Source: Frankiales bacterium (GTDB lineage: Bacteria; Actinomycetota; Actinomycetes; Mycobacteriales; SCTD01). From it: a DNA stretch of 38,464 bases. The stretch is from positions 1 through 38,464 of the forward strand of contig JAODNF010000311.1 in NCBI GenBank assembly GCA_025464915.1. The letters run 5' to 3'. The notes beneath the pieces are model-generated. The model ran no database searches and was not told the origin of the DNA. It saw only the letters and a program-made list of their open reading frames with translations. Both the position numbers and the translations under genes were made by a program. Below, in pieces: positions 10,006-18,007 of the stretch; the first letter of the stretch is position 1; each line of letters starts with the position of its first letter.

Positions 10006-10730
10006 GGACCGTCGCCACGGCCCGGCGGGTCCTCAGCCAGCTGCGCCGCGACCGCCGCACGATGGCGTTGCTGCTCGTCGTACCGCTCGTGCTGCTGACC
10101 CTGCTCCGCTACGTGTACGACGACCAGCCGCGGGTCTTCGACCGCGTCGGCGGCCCGTTGCTCGCACTGTTCCCCTTCATCACGATGTTCCTCGTCACCT
10201 CCGTCGCGATGCTGCGCGAGCGCACGACCGGCACGCTCGAGAGGCTGCTCACGACGCCGATGGCCAAGGGCGACCTGCTCGTCGGCTACGCCCTCGCGTT
10301 CGGGCTCGTGGCAGTCGTCCAGACGTCACTCGCCTCCGCGCTGGCCCTGGGCCCGCTGGGTCTGGACCTCACCGCCGGACCGGTCCTCGTGGTGCTGCTC
10401 GCGGTCCTCGACGCCCTGCTGGGCATGGCCCTCGGCCTGTTCCTGTCGGCCTTCGCGCGGTCGGAGTTCCAGGCCGTCCAGTTCCTGCCGGCGGTCGTCC
10501 TGCCGCAGCTGCTGCTCTGCGGCCTGTTCGCCCCGCGGGCGACGATGGCGGCGCCGTTGCGCTGGCTGTCCGACGTGCTCCCCCTGACCTACGCCGTCGA
10601 CGGGATGCAGGAGCTGGCGCGGACGTCGTCGGTGAGCGGCCGCCTCGCACGTGACCTCGGAGTCGTCGCCGGGGCGTCCGTGCTGGCCCTGGCGCTCGGT
10701 GCCGCGACCCTGCAACGGCGCAGCGCGTGA
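10002..10730 (+). CDS. ABC-2 type permease
   Basis: This 242-residue protein has about six membrane segments, beginning with LLLVVPLVLLTLL after a short basic N-terminus. The REpattern MLRERTTGTLERLLTTPM is the ABC-2 permease hallmark, and the last-third segment LRWLSDVLPLTYAVDGMQEL is also typical. It is the transmembrane partner of the ATPase encoded immediately upstream. I chose GTG 10002, which overlaps the ATPase stop in GTGA; the open frame upstream is the ATPase gene in another frame. Its stop in turn overlaps the TetR start. The exported substrate is unknown. Confidence 0.92.
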   Translation: MRTVATARRVLSQLRRDRRTMALLLVVPLVLLTLLRYVYDDQPRVFDRVGGPLLALFPFITMFLVTSVAMLRERTTGTLERLLTTPMAKGDLLVGYALAFGLVAVVQTSLASALALGPLGLDLTAGPVLVVLLAVLDALLGMALGLFLSAFARSEFQAVQFLPAVVLPQLLLCGLFAPRATMAAPLRWLSDVLPLTYAVDGMQELARTSSVSGRLARDLGVVAGASVLALALGAATLQRRSA

Positions 10731-11305
10731 CCGGCCGACGGCCCGGGGACAGCGGCACCCGCGAGGCCATCCTGGCGGCGGCCAAGGAGGGCTTCGGGAC
10801 CCAGGGGTACGCCGCGACGTCACTGCGCTCGGTGGCCCGCGCGGCCGGGGTCGACCCGTCGCTCGTGACGCACTACTTCGGCGGCAAGGACGGGCTGTTC
10901 GAAGCGGCGCTGGAGCTGCCCATGGAGCCGGGTGCGCTCGTGACCGGGCTCCTGCAGGGGGCGGTGGGAACCCTCGGCGAGCGCGTCGTGCGGACCTTCC
11001 TGCTGGTCTGGGACAGCACCCCGGGCCAGGGCCCGATGCTGGCGATGCTGCGCAGCGCGGTGTCCCACGACGACAGCGCCGCGAAGCTGCGCGAGCTGCT
11101 GCTGCGGGTGCTCCTGCGCCCGCTCGCGCTCGGCGCCGGCGGCGACGACCCCGACCGGCGCGCCGCACTGGTGGCCTCGCAGGTGGTCGGCCTCGCCATG
11201 ACCCGGTACGTCCTGAAGCTCGAGCCGATCGCCTCCGCGCACCCCGACCAGCTGGCCCCGGTGATGGGAAAGACGCTCCAGCGCTACCTCACGGGTCCTC
11301 TGTAG
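10727..11305 (+). CDS. TetR-family transcriptional regulator
   Basis: A 192-residue TetR protein has the N-terminal DNA-binding domain TREAILAAAKEGFGTQGYAA, then LRSVARAAGVDPSLVTHYFGGK. The C-terminal domain resembles the group of TetR regulators linked to ABC exporters in actinobacteria. The GTG overlaps the permease stop. It most likely represses the exporter operon, and the GAACTC repeat in the 9267-9298 promoter is a candidate site; that pairing is inference. Confidence 0.92.
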   Translation: MTGRRPGDSGTREAILAAAKEGFGTQGYAATSLRSVARAAGVDPSLVTHYFGGKDGLFEAALELPMEPGALVTGLLQGAVGTLGERVVRTFLLVWDSTPGQGPMLAMLRSAVSHDDSAAKLRELLLRVLLRPLALGAGGDDPDRRAALVASQVVGLAMTRYVLKLEPIASAHPDQLAPVMGKTLQRYLTGPL

Positions 11306-11364
11306 GAGGTCACGTGAAGGGCGTCCAGCACCAGCTCGCCCGGCCCACACCGACCAGCAGCGCG

Positions 11365-11397
11365 TCCCCCAAGGGGATCGTCCCGACGCCGTAGCGT
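11365..11397 (+). promoter_or_regulatory. Short hairpin and leaderless -10 before the DJ-1 gene
   Basis: TCCCC-CAA-GGGGA (11365-11377) is a 5-bp inverted repeat that may end the TetR operon, though no T-run follows. TAGCGT (11392-11397) lies 7 bases before ATG 11405, the spacing seen at other start codons here, so the gene is probably leaderless. No good -35 is visible. Confidence 0.45.
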
Positions 11398-11404
11398 CAG
11401 CGGC

Positions 11405-12100
11405 ATGGCCCGTGTGCTGCTCCCGCTGCCCGACAGCGACTTCGACGTCACCGAGGTCGCGGTCCCCTGGAAGCTGCTGACCGAGGCGGGTCACGACGTC
11501 GTCTTCGCGACCGAGCAGGGCACCGTCCCTGCAGCGGACCGGCTGCTCCTGACCGGGGTCCTGTTCGGCCGGCTGGGCGCAGAGCCCGAGCCGAAGCAGT
11601 TCTACGCCGAGATGCTGCCCGCGATGACGCCCATCACCTGGGAGGCGATCGACACGTCGTACGACGCACTGCTCCTGCCCGGCGGGCATGCGCCGGGCAT
11701 GCGCCAGTACCTCGGCAGCGAGCTGCTGCGGCAGCGCATCCGGGACTTCTGGGACACCGGGCGGCCGGTCGCGGCGATCTGCCACGGCGTGCTGCCGCTG
11801 GCCCGCGCGGGCGTCCTGAAGGGCGTCCACACGACGTGCCTGCCGAAGTACATGGAGAGATCCGCCTACCTGTCGACGGCCTGGCTGCGCGGCCGCTACT
11901 ACCGGACCTACCCGGCGTACGTCGAGGACGAGGTACGGGCGTCCGGAGCCGTGTTCGAGCGCGGACCGCGAGTCCTGAACCGGCGCGGGACGCGGACCGA
12001 GCACTCAGCGGCCTTCACCGTGCGCGACGGGCGCTACCTCTCGGCCCGCTGGCCCGGCGACGCCTACCTGTTCGCGCAGCAGCTCCTGGAGATGGTCTAG
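11405..12100 (+). CDS. DJ-1/PfpI-family protein
   Basis: This 231-residue protein has the DJ-1/PfpI glutamine-amidotransferase-like fold. DALLLPGGHAPGM is the conserved strand-loop, and AAICHGVLPLA contains the nucleophile-elbow cysteine C126 followed by H127. An acidic residue near E17 in FDVTEVAVPW is placed like the glutamate that activates the cysteine in DJ-1. Family members include chaperones, glyoxalases, proteases and deglycases, so no reaction can be assigned. There is no Shine-Dalgarno, but a -10 lies 7 bases upstream. The gene ends in a CTAG shared with the stop of the convergent aldehyde dehydrogenase gene. Confidence 0.88.
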   Translation: MARVLLPLPDSDFDVTEVAVPWKLLTEAGHDVVFATEQGTVPAADRLLLTGVLFGRLGAEPEPKQFYAEMLPAMTPITWEAIDTSYDALLLPGGHAPGMRQYLGSELLRQRIRDFWDTGRPVAAICHGVLPLARAGVLKGVHTTCLPKYMERSAYLSTAWLRGRYYRTYPAYVEDEVRASGAVFERGPRVLNRRGTRTEHSAAFTVRDGRYLSARWPGDAYLFAQQLLEMV

Positions 12101-13506
12101 AGCTCCAGGCCCGTCAGCACCATGACGCGCTCCTCGGTGAAGTCGGCCATCGCCGACCGCAGCCCCTCGCGACCGCGGCCGCTGTCCTTGACGCCGCCGT
12201 AGGGCATCTGATCAGCGCGGTAGCTCGGCACGTCGCCGATCACGACGCCGCCGACCTCGAGCGCGGCGAACGCCTTCCAGGCCACCTGCAGGTCCGTGGT
12301 GAAGACGCCTGCCTGCAGGCCGAACCGACTGTCGTTGACCTTGTCGAACGCCTCGTCGAGGTCGTCGCAGGCGTCGAGCACGAGCACGGGCCCGAAGACC
12401 TCCTCGGCCAGCACCTTGGAGCCGGCGGGCGCGCCCTCGAGCAGCGTCGCCTCTACCGTTGTCCCCGTCCTGGATCCGCCCGTGACGAGAGTGGCTCCCC
12501 CGGCGACCGCCTCCTGGACCCAGTCGACGACGCGGATGGCAGCCCTCTCGTCGATGAGCGGCCCGATGTCGTCGGCCACGCTGAGGCCTTCGAGAGCGGC
12601 TACCAGCTTGGTCCGGAAAGCGTCGAGCACCTGCCGGGCGACGTAGACGCGCTGCACGCCGACGCAGCTCTGGCCGCCCTGGTAGGTGCCGAAGACCGCG
12701 ACCCGCTGCGCCGCCCAGTCGAGGTCGGCGTAGTCGGCGGCGACCACCACGGCCGCGTTGCCACCTAGCTCGAGGACGACCTGCTTGCGGGGCACGGCGT
12801 CGCGGATGCCCCAGCCGACGGGCACCGAGCCCGTGAACGACACCACGGGGAGCCGTGGGTCCTGCACGAGCCGGGCGGTCGCGTCGTTGTCGAGCGGCAG
12901 CACCGACCAGGCGCCCTCGGGCAGGTCGGTCTCGGCCAGCAGCTCCGCGAGCAGCAGCGACGACAGCGGTGTAGCCGGGGCGGGCTTCAGGATGATGGGG
13001 GCACCGACGGCAATCGCCGGCGCGACCTTGTGGGCCACTAGGTTGAGCGGGAAGTTGAACGGCGCGATGCCGAGCACCGGGCCGTAGGGCACCCGCCTGG
13101 TGACCGCGAGGCGGCCGTTGGCTGCGGGGTCGGTGTCGAGGCGCTGCAGCTCGCCGGAGAACCGGCGGGCCTCCTCAGCGGCCCAGCGGAACGTCGAGAC
13201 AGCGCGGCTGGTCTCGCCCTGCGCCCACTTCAGGGGCTTGCCGTTCTCGCGGACGATCGTCTCGGCGAACTCATCGGCGCGGGCGCGGATTCCGGCGCTG
13301 ACATGGTCCAGCGCGGCCGCGCGGACGTGCGCCGGGGTCGAGCGCAGCTCGCGGGCGACCGCGTCCGCAGCAGCCACGGCGCGCTCGACGTCGGCGTCGC
13401 TCGGCACCACGACCGAGCCGACCACCGAGCCGTCGGCCGGGCTCGTCACGTCCCGGGTGGCGCCGTCGCTGACGGGCTTGCCGGCCACCCACGCTGGTGT
13501 CGTCAT
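12097..13506 (-). CDS. NAD(P)-dependent aldehyde dehydrogenase
   Basis: This 469-residue cytoplasmic enzyme oxidises an aldehyde to the acid. Seen are the oxyanion asparagine in IAPFNFPLNL (N151), the cofactor lysine in ILKPAPATP (K174), the FTGSVPVG loop, general base E246 in VLELGGNAA and nucleophile C281 in GGQSCVGVQR. The variant motif DVPSYRADQMPYGG near the C-terminus and the sequence in general resemble the GapN/lactaldehyde/phosphonoacetaldehyde dehydrogenase side of the family. GGATGAGG precedes the ATG. It is downstream of the MarR gene on the same strand with a hairpin between, so it may be transcribed separately. Confidence 0.93.
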   Translation of the reverse strand: MTTPAWVAGKPVSDGATRDVTSPADGSVVGSVVVPSDADVERAVAAADAVARELRSTPAHVRAAALDHVSAGIRARADEFAETIVRENGKPLKWAQGETSRAVSTFRWAAEEARRFSGELQRLDTDPAANGRLAVTRRVPYGPVLGIAPFNFPLNLVAHKVAPAIAVGAPIILKPAPATPLSSLLLAELLAETDLPEGAWSVLPLDNDATARLVQDPRLPVVSFTGSVPVGWGIRDAVPRKQVVLELGGNAAVVVAADYADLDWAAQRVAVFGTYQGGQSCVGVQRVYVARQVLDAFRTKLVAALEGLSVADDIGPLIDERAAIRVVDWVQEAVAGGATLVTGGSRTGTTVEATLLEGAPAGSKVLAEEVFGPVLVLDACDDLDEAFDKVNDSRFGLQAGVFTTDLQVAWKAFAALEVGGVVIGDVPSYRADQMPYGGVKDSGRGREGLRSAMADFTEERVMVLTGLEL

Positions 13507-13524
13507 GCCCTCATCCTGCCGCGG

Positions 13525-13548
13525 CCCTGCCGAGCCGAACCGGCAGGG
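13525..13548. terminator. 8-bp GC-rich hairpin between MarR and ALDH genes
   Basis: CCCTGCCG (13525-13532) and CGGCAGGG (13541-13548) form a perfect stem with an 8-base loop. It lies downstream of the MarR gene and upstream of the aldehyde dehydrogenase gene, both minus strand. No T-run follows, so it may be a U-tract-less terminator or a 5' leader structure of the dehydrogenase. The remaining 90 bases to 13641 show nothing convincing. Confidence 0.45.
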
Positions 13549-13641
13549 GTCGCGTCAGACGGGTGTGGGACGACGAGGCGATGCGAGGCTCCAGGCGCCC
13601 GTGGGCCGCTTCGTGCAGGACACCAGCGACGGACAGCCCGA

Positions 13642-14067
13642 CTACTGAGCGAAGTGGCCGGCGACGAGCTTGGCCATCAGCTTCTCGAGCTGCTTCTGCT
13701 CGGGCTTGGTCAGCACCGCGTAGAAGTCCTTGTCCACCTCGCGGGCGAGCTCGTTGAAGCGGTCGAGGGTCAGCTCGCCCTTCACGGTGAGCGTCAGGTC
13801 GTACCGGCGCCTGTCCCCCTCCGCCCGGACGCGGGTGACCAGGCCGTACTCCTCGAGCTGGTCGACGACCTTGACCATGTCCGACGGGTGCACGCCGAGA
13901 CGCTCGGACACCTCGCGCTGCGAGATCGGCCCGTGGTGCGCGACCACCTTGAGGGTGCCGATCGAGGGCGGCCGCAGTCCCCAGTCGGTGAACGCGTCCT
14001 GCTCGCGCAGGTGCGCCTGCATGGCGCTGCGATAGGCCAGCGCCAGGCGGCCGAGTGGGATGTCCAC
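13642..14067 (-). CDS. MarR-family transcriptional regulator
   Basis: This 141-residue protein is a winged helix-turn-helix regulator. PISQREVSERLGVHPSDMVKVVDQLE is the recognition region (given here only to mark the motif, about residues 48-72), followed by a wing containing GDRRRYDLTLT. MarR proteins bind as dimers to palindromic sites and usually repress exporters or stress genes. The start is GTG 14067, with TACCCT (14080-14075 on the minus strand) ending 7 bases upstream, so leaderless translation is likely. It is divergent from the DrrAB-like ABC genes and the inverted repeat at 14096-14112 is a strong candidate for its operator. Confidence 0.9.
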   Translation of the reverse strand: MDIPLGRLALAYRSAMQAHLREQDAFTDWGLRPPSIGTLKVVAHHGPISQREVSERLGVHPSDMVKVVDQLEEYGLVTRVRAEGDRRRYDLTLTVKGELTLDRFNELAREVDKDFYAVLTKPEQKQLEKLMAKLVAGHFAQ

Positions 14068-14074
14068 GTTGCCG

Positions 14075-14120
14075 AGGGTAGTGCGAGTCCCCTATCGTTG
14101 GAAAGACCAACGGTTGGGAG
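14075..14120. promoter_or_regulatory. Divergent promoter with CGTTGG-N5-CCAACG operator
   Basis: CGTTGG (14096-14101) and CCAACG (14107-14112) flank AAAGA as a perfect inverted repeat. On the plus strand TATCGT (14093-14098) is a good -10 overlapping the left arm, and GGGAG (14116-14120) is the ribosome binding site of the ABC gene. On the minus strand TACCCT (14080-14075) is a -10 for the MarR gene, and the repeat falls on its -35 region. Binding here would control both genes. Confidence 0.65.
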
Positions 14121-14125
14121 AGCGC

Positions 14126-15076
14126 ATGAGTGCGGTCGAGGTACGCGGCCTCAAGAAGTCGTACGGCGAGATCGAGGCCGTCAAGGGCGTCGACTTCGAC
14201 GTGCAGCCGGGTGAGACCTTCGGCTTCCTCGGCCCGAACGGTGCCGGGAAGTCCACCACCATCAAGATCCTCTGCACCTTGGCGAAGGCCTCCGGCGGCT
14301 CGGCCTCCGTCGCCGGCTTCGACGTCACCAGCCAGCGGGACCAGGTGCGCCGGCACATCGGCCTGGTCTTCCAGGACACGACGCTGGACAACTACCTGAC
14401 GGCCGAGCTCAACCTGCGCTTCCACGCCGAGCTCTACGGCATGCCGCGCGAGAGCGTCGCCCCGCGGTTGGAGCAGGTGCTGAAGATGGTCGGGCTGTGG
14501 GACCGCAAGGACTCGAAGGTCATCACGTTCTCCGGAGGCATGAAGCGCCGGCTCGAGATCGCCCGCGGCCTGATGCACTCACCCCGGGTGCTGTTCCTCG
14601 ACGAGCCGACAGTAGGTCTCGACCCGCAGACCCGCGCCTCCATCTGGCAGTACATCCACGAGCTGCGGCAGCAGGAGGAGATCACCATCTTCCTGACCAC
14701 GCACTACATGGACGAGGCCGAGCAGTGCGACCGGATCGCGATCATGGACCACGGGCTGCTGGTCGCCCTCGACACCCCAGCCGCCCTCAAGGCCAGCGTC
14801 GGCACCGACCGCGTCACCATCAGGACCTCCGATGACGAGGAGGCGCTCAAGCGCCTGCCGGACGCGATCCAGACCGGTGACGGGATCGTCCTCAACGTCG
14901 AGGACGGCGAGGGCTACGTCCCGAAGCTCTTCGCCGAGCTCGGCGTCCCGATCACGAACGTCAGCATCAGCAAGCCGTCGCTCGACGACGTCTTCCTCTC
15001 CTACACCGGACGCACGATCCGCGACTCGGAGGTCAACCCCGGCATGCCTGCCTTCTTCGCTGCGATGCGCCGATGA
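14126..15076 (+). CDS. DrrA-type ABC exporter ATPase
   Basis: This 316-residue ATPase has Walker A GPNGAGKST at residues 36-44, signature FSGGMKRRLEIARGL, Walker B VLFLDEPTVGLDP and the H-loop in FLTTHYMDEAEQCD. The roughly 90-residue C-terminal extension ending in SKPSLDDVFLSYTGR is the DrrA/DrrC regulatory region, placing it with daunorubicin-resistance-type exporters. I chose ATG 14126, 5 bases after GGGAG; the longer frame from 14060 would run through the operator. Its stop overlaps the permease ATG. Expression is probably controlled by the divergent MarR protein. Confidence 0.94.
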   Translation: MSAVEVRGLKKSYGEIEAVKGVDFDVQPGETFGFLGPNGAGKSTTIKILCTLAKASGGSASVAGFDVTSQRDQVRRHIGLVFQDTTLDNYLTAELNLRFHAELYGMPRESVAPRLEQVLKMVGLWDRKDSKVITFSGGMKRRLEIARGLMHSPRVLFLDEPTVGLDPQTRASIWQYIHELRQQEEITIFLTTHYMDEAEQCDRIAIMDHGLLVALDTPAALKASVGTDRVTIRTSDDEEALKRLPDAIQTGDGIVLNVEDGEGYVPKLFAELGVPITNVSISKPSLDDVFLSYTGRTIRDSEVNPGMPAFFAAMRR

Positions 15077-15930
15077 CCACGCTCCCCGTCGCCTCGGTCG
15101 TCGTGCCGAAGCGCACCTTCGCCCTCGACGCGCGCGCCATCAAGATCGTGGTGCAGCGCGACCTCATCCGGACCTTCCAGGACCGGACGCGGTTCATCAG
15201 CCAGCTCATCCAGCCGGTGCTGTTCCTGTTCGTCCTCGGGTCGGGCCTGTCCAGCCTGACCGGCAGCGCGACCGGCCCGATCGACCTGCGGACCTTCATG
15301 TTCCCGGGCGTGCTCGCGACGTCGACGCTGTTCACCGCGATGTTCAGCGCCATGTCGATCGTGTGGGACCGCGAGTTCGGGTTCCTGCGCGAGATGCTGG
15401 TCGCCCCCGTTCGGCGCAGCTCGATCATCCTGGGCAAGGCCCTCGGCGGCGCGACGATCGCCACGGCGCAGGCGGTCATCGTCATGGTCCTCGGGGCCTT
15501 CGTGCACGTCCCCTACACGTTCGGCCTGGTGCTCACCCTGCTCGCCGAGGTGTTCCTGCTGTCGTTCACCCTGACCGCCTTCGGCCTCGCCATCGTCGCG
15601 CGGATCACCCAGGTGCAGACGGTCATGGGTCTCATGCAGATGCTCCTGCTGCCCCTGTCGTTCCTGTCCGGTGCGCTCTACCCGCTGTCGAACCTGCCGA
15701 CCTGGCTGTCGATCGTGGTGCGCTTCAACCCGCTCACCTACGCCGTGCACCCGGTGCGGACGGCGGTCTTCGCGCACCTGACCCTGCCGGACACCGTGCG
15801 GCAGCGGCTGAACCCGCCGCTGACCTGGTTCGGCTGGGACGTGCCGACGTGGATGCAGCTCGGGCTGGTCGCCGTGATGGGCATCGGCCTGATGCTCGTC
15901 GCCATCCGCCAGTTCCAGAGGGTCGAGTAG
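15073..15930 (+). CDS. DrrB-type ABC-2 permease
   Basis: This 285-residue permease has about six membrane segments. Typical ABC-2 features are the N-terminal amphipathic region before LFLFVLGSGL, the IVWDREFGFLREMLVAPVRR segment, and LSFLSGALYPLSNLPTWLS near the fifth segment. It pairs with the ATPase upstream, whose stop overlaps its ATG in ATGA. Together they export a hydrophobic compound that cannot be identified from sequence. The gene ends 52 bases before the next start. Confidence 0.93.
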   Translation: MTTLPVASVVVPKRTFALDARAIKIVVQRDLIRTFQDRTRFISQLIQPVLFLFVLGSGLSSLTGSATGPIDLRTFMFPGVLATSTLFTAMFSAMSIVWDREFGFLREMLVAPVRRSSIILGKALGGATIATAQAVIVMVLGAFVHVPYTFGLVLTLLAEVFLLSFTLTAFGLAIVARITQVQTVMGLMQMLLLPLSFLSGALYPLSNLPTWLSIVVRFNPLTYAVHPVRTAVFAHLTLPDTVRQRLNPPLTWFGWDVPTWMQLGLVAVMGIGLMLVAIRQFQRVE

Positions 15931-15969
15931 CTCAGCCACCCTGGCACAGGACCGGCCGGCGGAGCCCCT

Positions 15970-15975
15970 TAGCCT
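15970..15975 (+). promoter_or_regulatory. -10 hexamer of the YhhN-family gene
   Basis: TAGCCT lies exactly 7 bases before ATG 15983. This favours the ATG over the in-frame GTG at 15977, which would begin only one base after the hexamer. No ribosome binding site is present, so a leaderless transcript is likely. Confidence 0.5.
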
Positions 15976-15982
15976 CGTGACC

Positions 15983-16546
15983 ATGAGGATCTACCCCCTG
16001 GTCGCTCTGGCCGACACGCTCCTCGCCGCGTCCGGCCGTCATCGCGAGCGGTGCGTCACGAAGCCGCTGCTGATGCCGGCGCTGCTCGCCGGGAAGCCGC
16101 GACCCATCCAGCGCGCGCTCGCTCTGGGCGGTGCGGGCGACGTCGCGCTCCTGGGTACGTCGGACCTCGCGTTCACCGCAGGCCTGGGGTCCTTCCTCGC
16201 CGGGCACGTCGCGTGGATGGCCGCGCTGCGGCCACGGTCGCGCGGTGCCGTGACCCCGGCCCGCGCGGCCCCGTACCTGGCTGCATGGGTGGGCCTGAAC
16301 GCCTTCCTGTGGAAGCGCACCGGCAAGGACCGCGTCCCCGTACTGGCCTACTCGGCCGCGCTGATGGGCACCGCTCTGGCCGGTCTCGACACCGGCGACC
16401 CGGCCGTCGCCGCCGGCGGGCTGCTGTTCGTCGCCAGCGACACCATGCTCTCTCTCGAGAGGTTCGCCGGCGTCCACCTCCCCCTGCACGAGGGCCTCGT
16501 CATGGCTAGCTACACCGCAGCCCAGGCGCTCCTCGCGTCCGACTGA
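15983..16546 (+). CDS. YhhN/TMEM86-family lysoplasmalogenase-like protein
   Basis: This 187-residue membrane protein has about seven hydrophobic segments. The family pattern is recognisable: KPLLMPALLAG in the first part, GGAGDVALLG, SFLAGHVAWM, and LFVASDTMLSLERF near the end. Characterised members hydrolyse the vinyl-ether bond of lysoplasmalogens to release a fatty aldehyde. Whether this organism makes or meets such lipids is not shown. The start is set by the -10 hexamer 7 bases upstream; GTG 15977 would add two residues. The gene is convergent with the acyl-CoA synthetase gene, with the hairpin at 16578-16604 just beyond its end. Confidence 0.82.
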   Translation: MRIYPLVALADTLLAASGRHRERCVTKPLLMPALLAGKPRPIQRALALGGAGDVALLGTSDLAFTAGLGSFLAGHVAWMAALRPRSRGAVTPARAAPYLAAWVGLNAFLWKRTGKDRVPVLAYSAALMGTALAGLDTGDPAVAAGGLLFVASDTMLSLERFAGVHLPLHEGLVMASYTAAQALLASD

Positions 16547-16577
16547 CCTCGTCGCCGCAGCTCCTGACGACCGACGG

Positions 16578-16604
16578 CCACACATGAGGCGGACTCACGT
16601 GTGG
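16578..16604 (-). terminator. 11-bp hairpin at the end of the minus-strand catabolic operon
   Basis: Arms 16578-16588 and 16594-16604 (CCACACATGAG and CTCACGTGTGG) enclose a 5-base loop. As minus-strand RNA the single imperfect pair is a G-U wobble, so the 11-bp stem is continuous. It overlaps the stop codon of the acyl-CoA synthetase gene (16595-16597) and lies 31 bases after the convergent YhhN gene. No U-run follows. Confidence 0.6.
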
Positions 16605-18007
16605 GAGCCGCTGAGGTGGTCGGCGGCGAGCTGCGTGAGGGTGCCCTTGGCGAGCTTGCCGCCGGACGATCGGGGCAGCTCGTCCAGGACGAGCAGGTGC
16701 TCGGGCCAGGACTCCTTGCCGAGGCCGCGCTCCTCCAGGTGCGTCGTGAGCTCCTCGAGAGTCAGGGTCGCCCCCGGAAGAAGTGTGACCACCGCACACA
16801 CCTTCTCGCCGAACACCTCGTCCGGCACCGGCACGATGCCCACTGCGTCGACGGCCGGGTGGCTGTCGACGTGGTTCTCGACGACGACGGCGCTGATGTT
16901 CTTGCCGCCCCGGATGATGATGTCCGAGGTCCGGCCGACGACGGAGACGTAGCCGTCGTCGTCGACCGAGACCAGGTCGCCCATGAGCATGAAGCCGTCA
17001 GGGGCGTAGAGCTGCGCGTTGGCCGCGTCGTCGTCCCAGTAGCCGTTGCACGTCAGCGGACCCAGTCCCCCAGGGATGCCGGTCCCCTCGACCTCCTCGC
17101 CCTCCGGCGAGTAGAGCCGCATCTGCATCGAGGGGACGACCCGGCCTACCGTCGTGAGGCGCTTGTCGCGCGGGTCGTCGTGCCGGGTCGCCGTCAGCGC
17201 GCCGGTCTCGTTCGACCCGAAGAAGCTGAGCACGACCGCACCGGTGCGGTCCTCGAACTCGCGGGCGCGGTCCGGCGGGATCATCTCGCCACCGGTGAAC
17301 ATCACCTTCAGCGACGACAGGTCGTGCTCGCCCGACGCCGGGTGGTTGAGCAGCATCCGGAACTGCGTCGAGACGCACATCAGGACGGTGACCTGCTCCT
17401 GCTCGATGAGCCGCGCCATCGTCGGCACGTCGAACCGAGGGAGCACGACGCACGGACGACCCGAGACGATGGGCGCCACGTGGGCAGTCCAGAGCCCGAA
17501 GCCGAACGGCGCGGGGATGACCGACATGAAGGTCTCGTCCAGGCCGAGGTCACCGAACTCGACCGCGTGCTCGAAGAAGCGCATCCAGCGGGCCTGCGTC
17601 TGGGTGACCACCTTCGGCATGCCGGTCGTGCCGGACGTCGAGTTCAGCAGCCACAGGTCCTCGACCCCGAGGGCCCGAGCGGGGTCCAGCTGACCGGAGC
17701 CCGAGCCGAGGGTCAGCAGCCGGCGCGCCCCCGTCCTCGCGAGCAGGTGGTCCCGCTCGGCGTCCGAGGCACGGGAGCCGATGCCGACCCCGACGACGCC
17801 CGCCCGCTCCGTACCGAGGAAGGCCGCGTGCACCGCCTCGTCGTCCTGGAGCTGGATCCCCACCCGGTCGCCCGGGTCGAGATCCCTGAGCCCCCAGGCG
17901 ATGTCGTCCGCCATCGCCGAGAGGTCGGACCAGGTCGTCCGACCGGACGGAGTGACGTAGGCCGTGCCCGAGTTGCGACGGACCAGGTCAGACAGCGACG
18001 CCGGCAC
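16595..18007 (-). CDS. AMP-forming acyl-CoA synthetase
   Basis: This 470-residue enzyme activates a carboxylic acid to its CoA thioester via an acyl-adenylate. The P-loop STSGTTGMPKVV lies near residue 124-135, SFFGSNETGALT carries the A5-type motif, GDLVSVDDDGYVSVVGR the hinge and adenylate-contacting aspartate region, and SGGKLAKGTL near the C-terminus has the catalytic lysine, probably K451. It is shorter than the common 510-550 residues, mainly in the N-terminal domain. The start is GTG 18007, overlapping the upstream amidohydrolase gene by 20 bases. As the last gene of the importer operon, it would activate an imported or processed acid; the substrate is unknown. Confidence 0.92.
   Translation of the reverse strand: MPASLSDLVRRNSGTAYVTPSGRTTWSDLSAMADDIAWGLRDLDPGDRVGIQLQDDEAVHAAFLGTERAGVVGVGIGSRASDAERDHLLARTGARRLLTLGSGSGQLDPARALGVEDLWLLNSTSGTTGMPKVVTQTQARWMRFFEHAVEFGDLGLDETFMSVIPAPFGFGLWTAHVAPIVSGRPCVVLPRFDVPTMARLIEQEQVTVLMCVSTQFRMLLNHPASGEHDLSSLKVMFTGGEMIPPDRAREFEDRTGAVVLSFFGSNETGALTATRHDDPRDKRLTTVGRVVPSMQMRLYSPEGEEVEGTGIPGGLGPLTCNGYWDDDAANAQLYAPDGFMLMGDLVSVDDDGYVSVVGRTSDIIIRGGKNISAVVVENHVDSHPAVDAVGIVPVPDEVFGEKVCAVVTLLPGATLTLEELTTHLEERGLGKESWPEHLLVLDELPRSSGGKLAKGTLTQLAADHLSGSHT

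Noticed and set aside
13558-13648. Plus-strand frame ending in a protein-like tail (RFVQDTSDGQPDY) between ALDH and MarR
   Set aside because: It looked like a gene remnant, but it has no start signal, no homology that I recognise, and overlaps the MarR 3' end.
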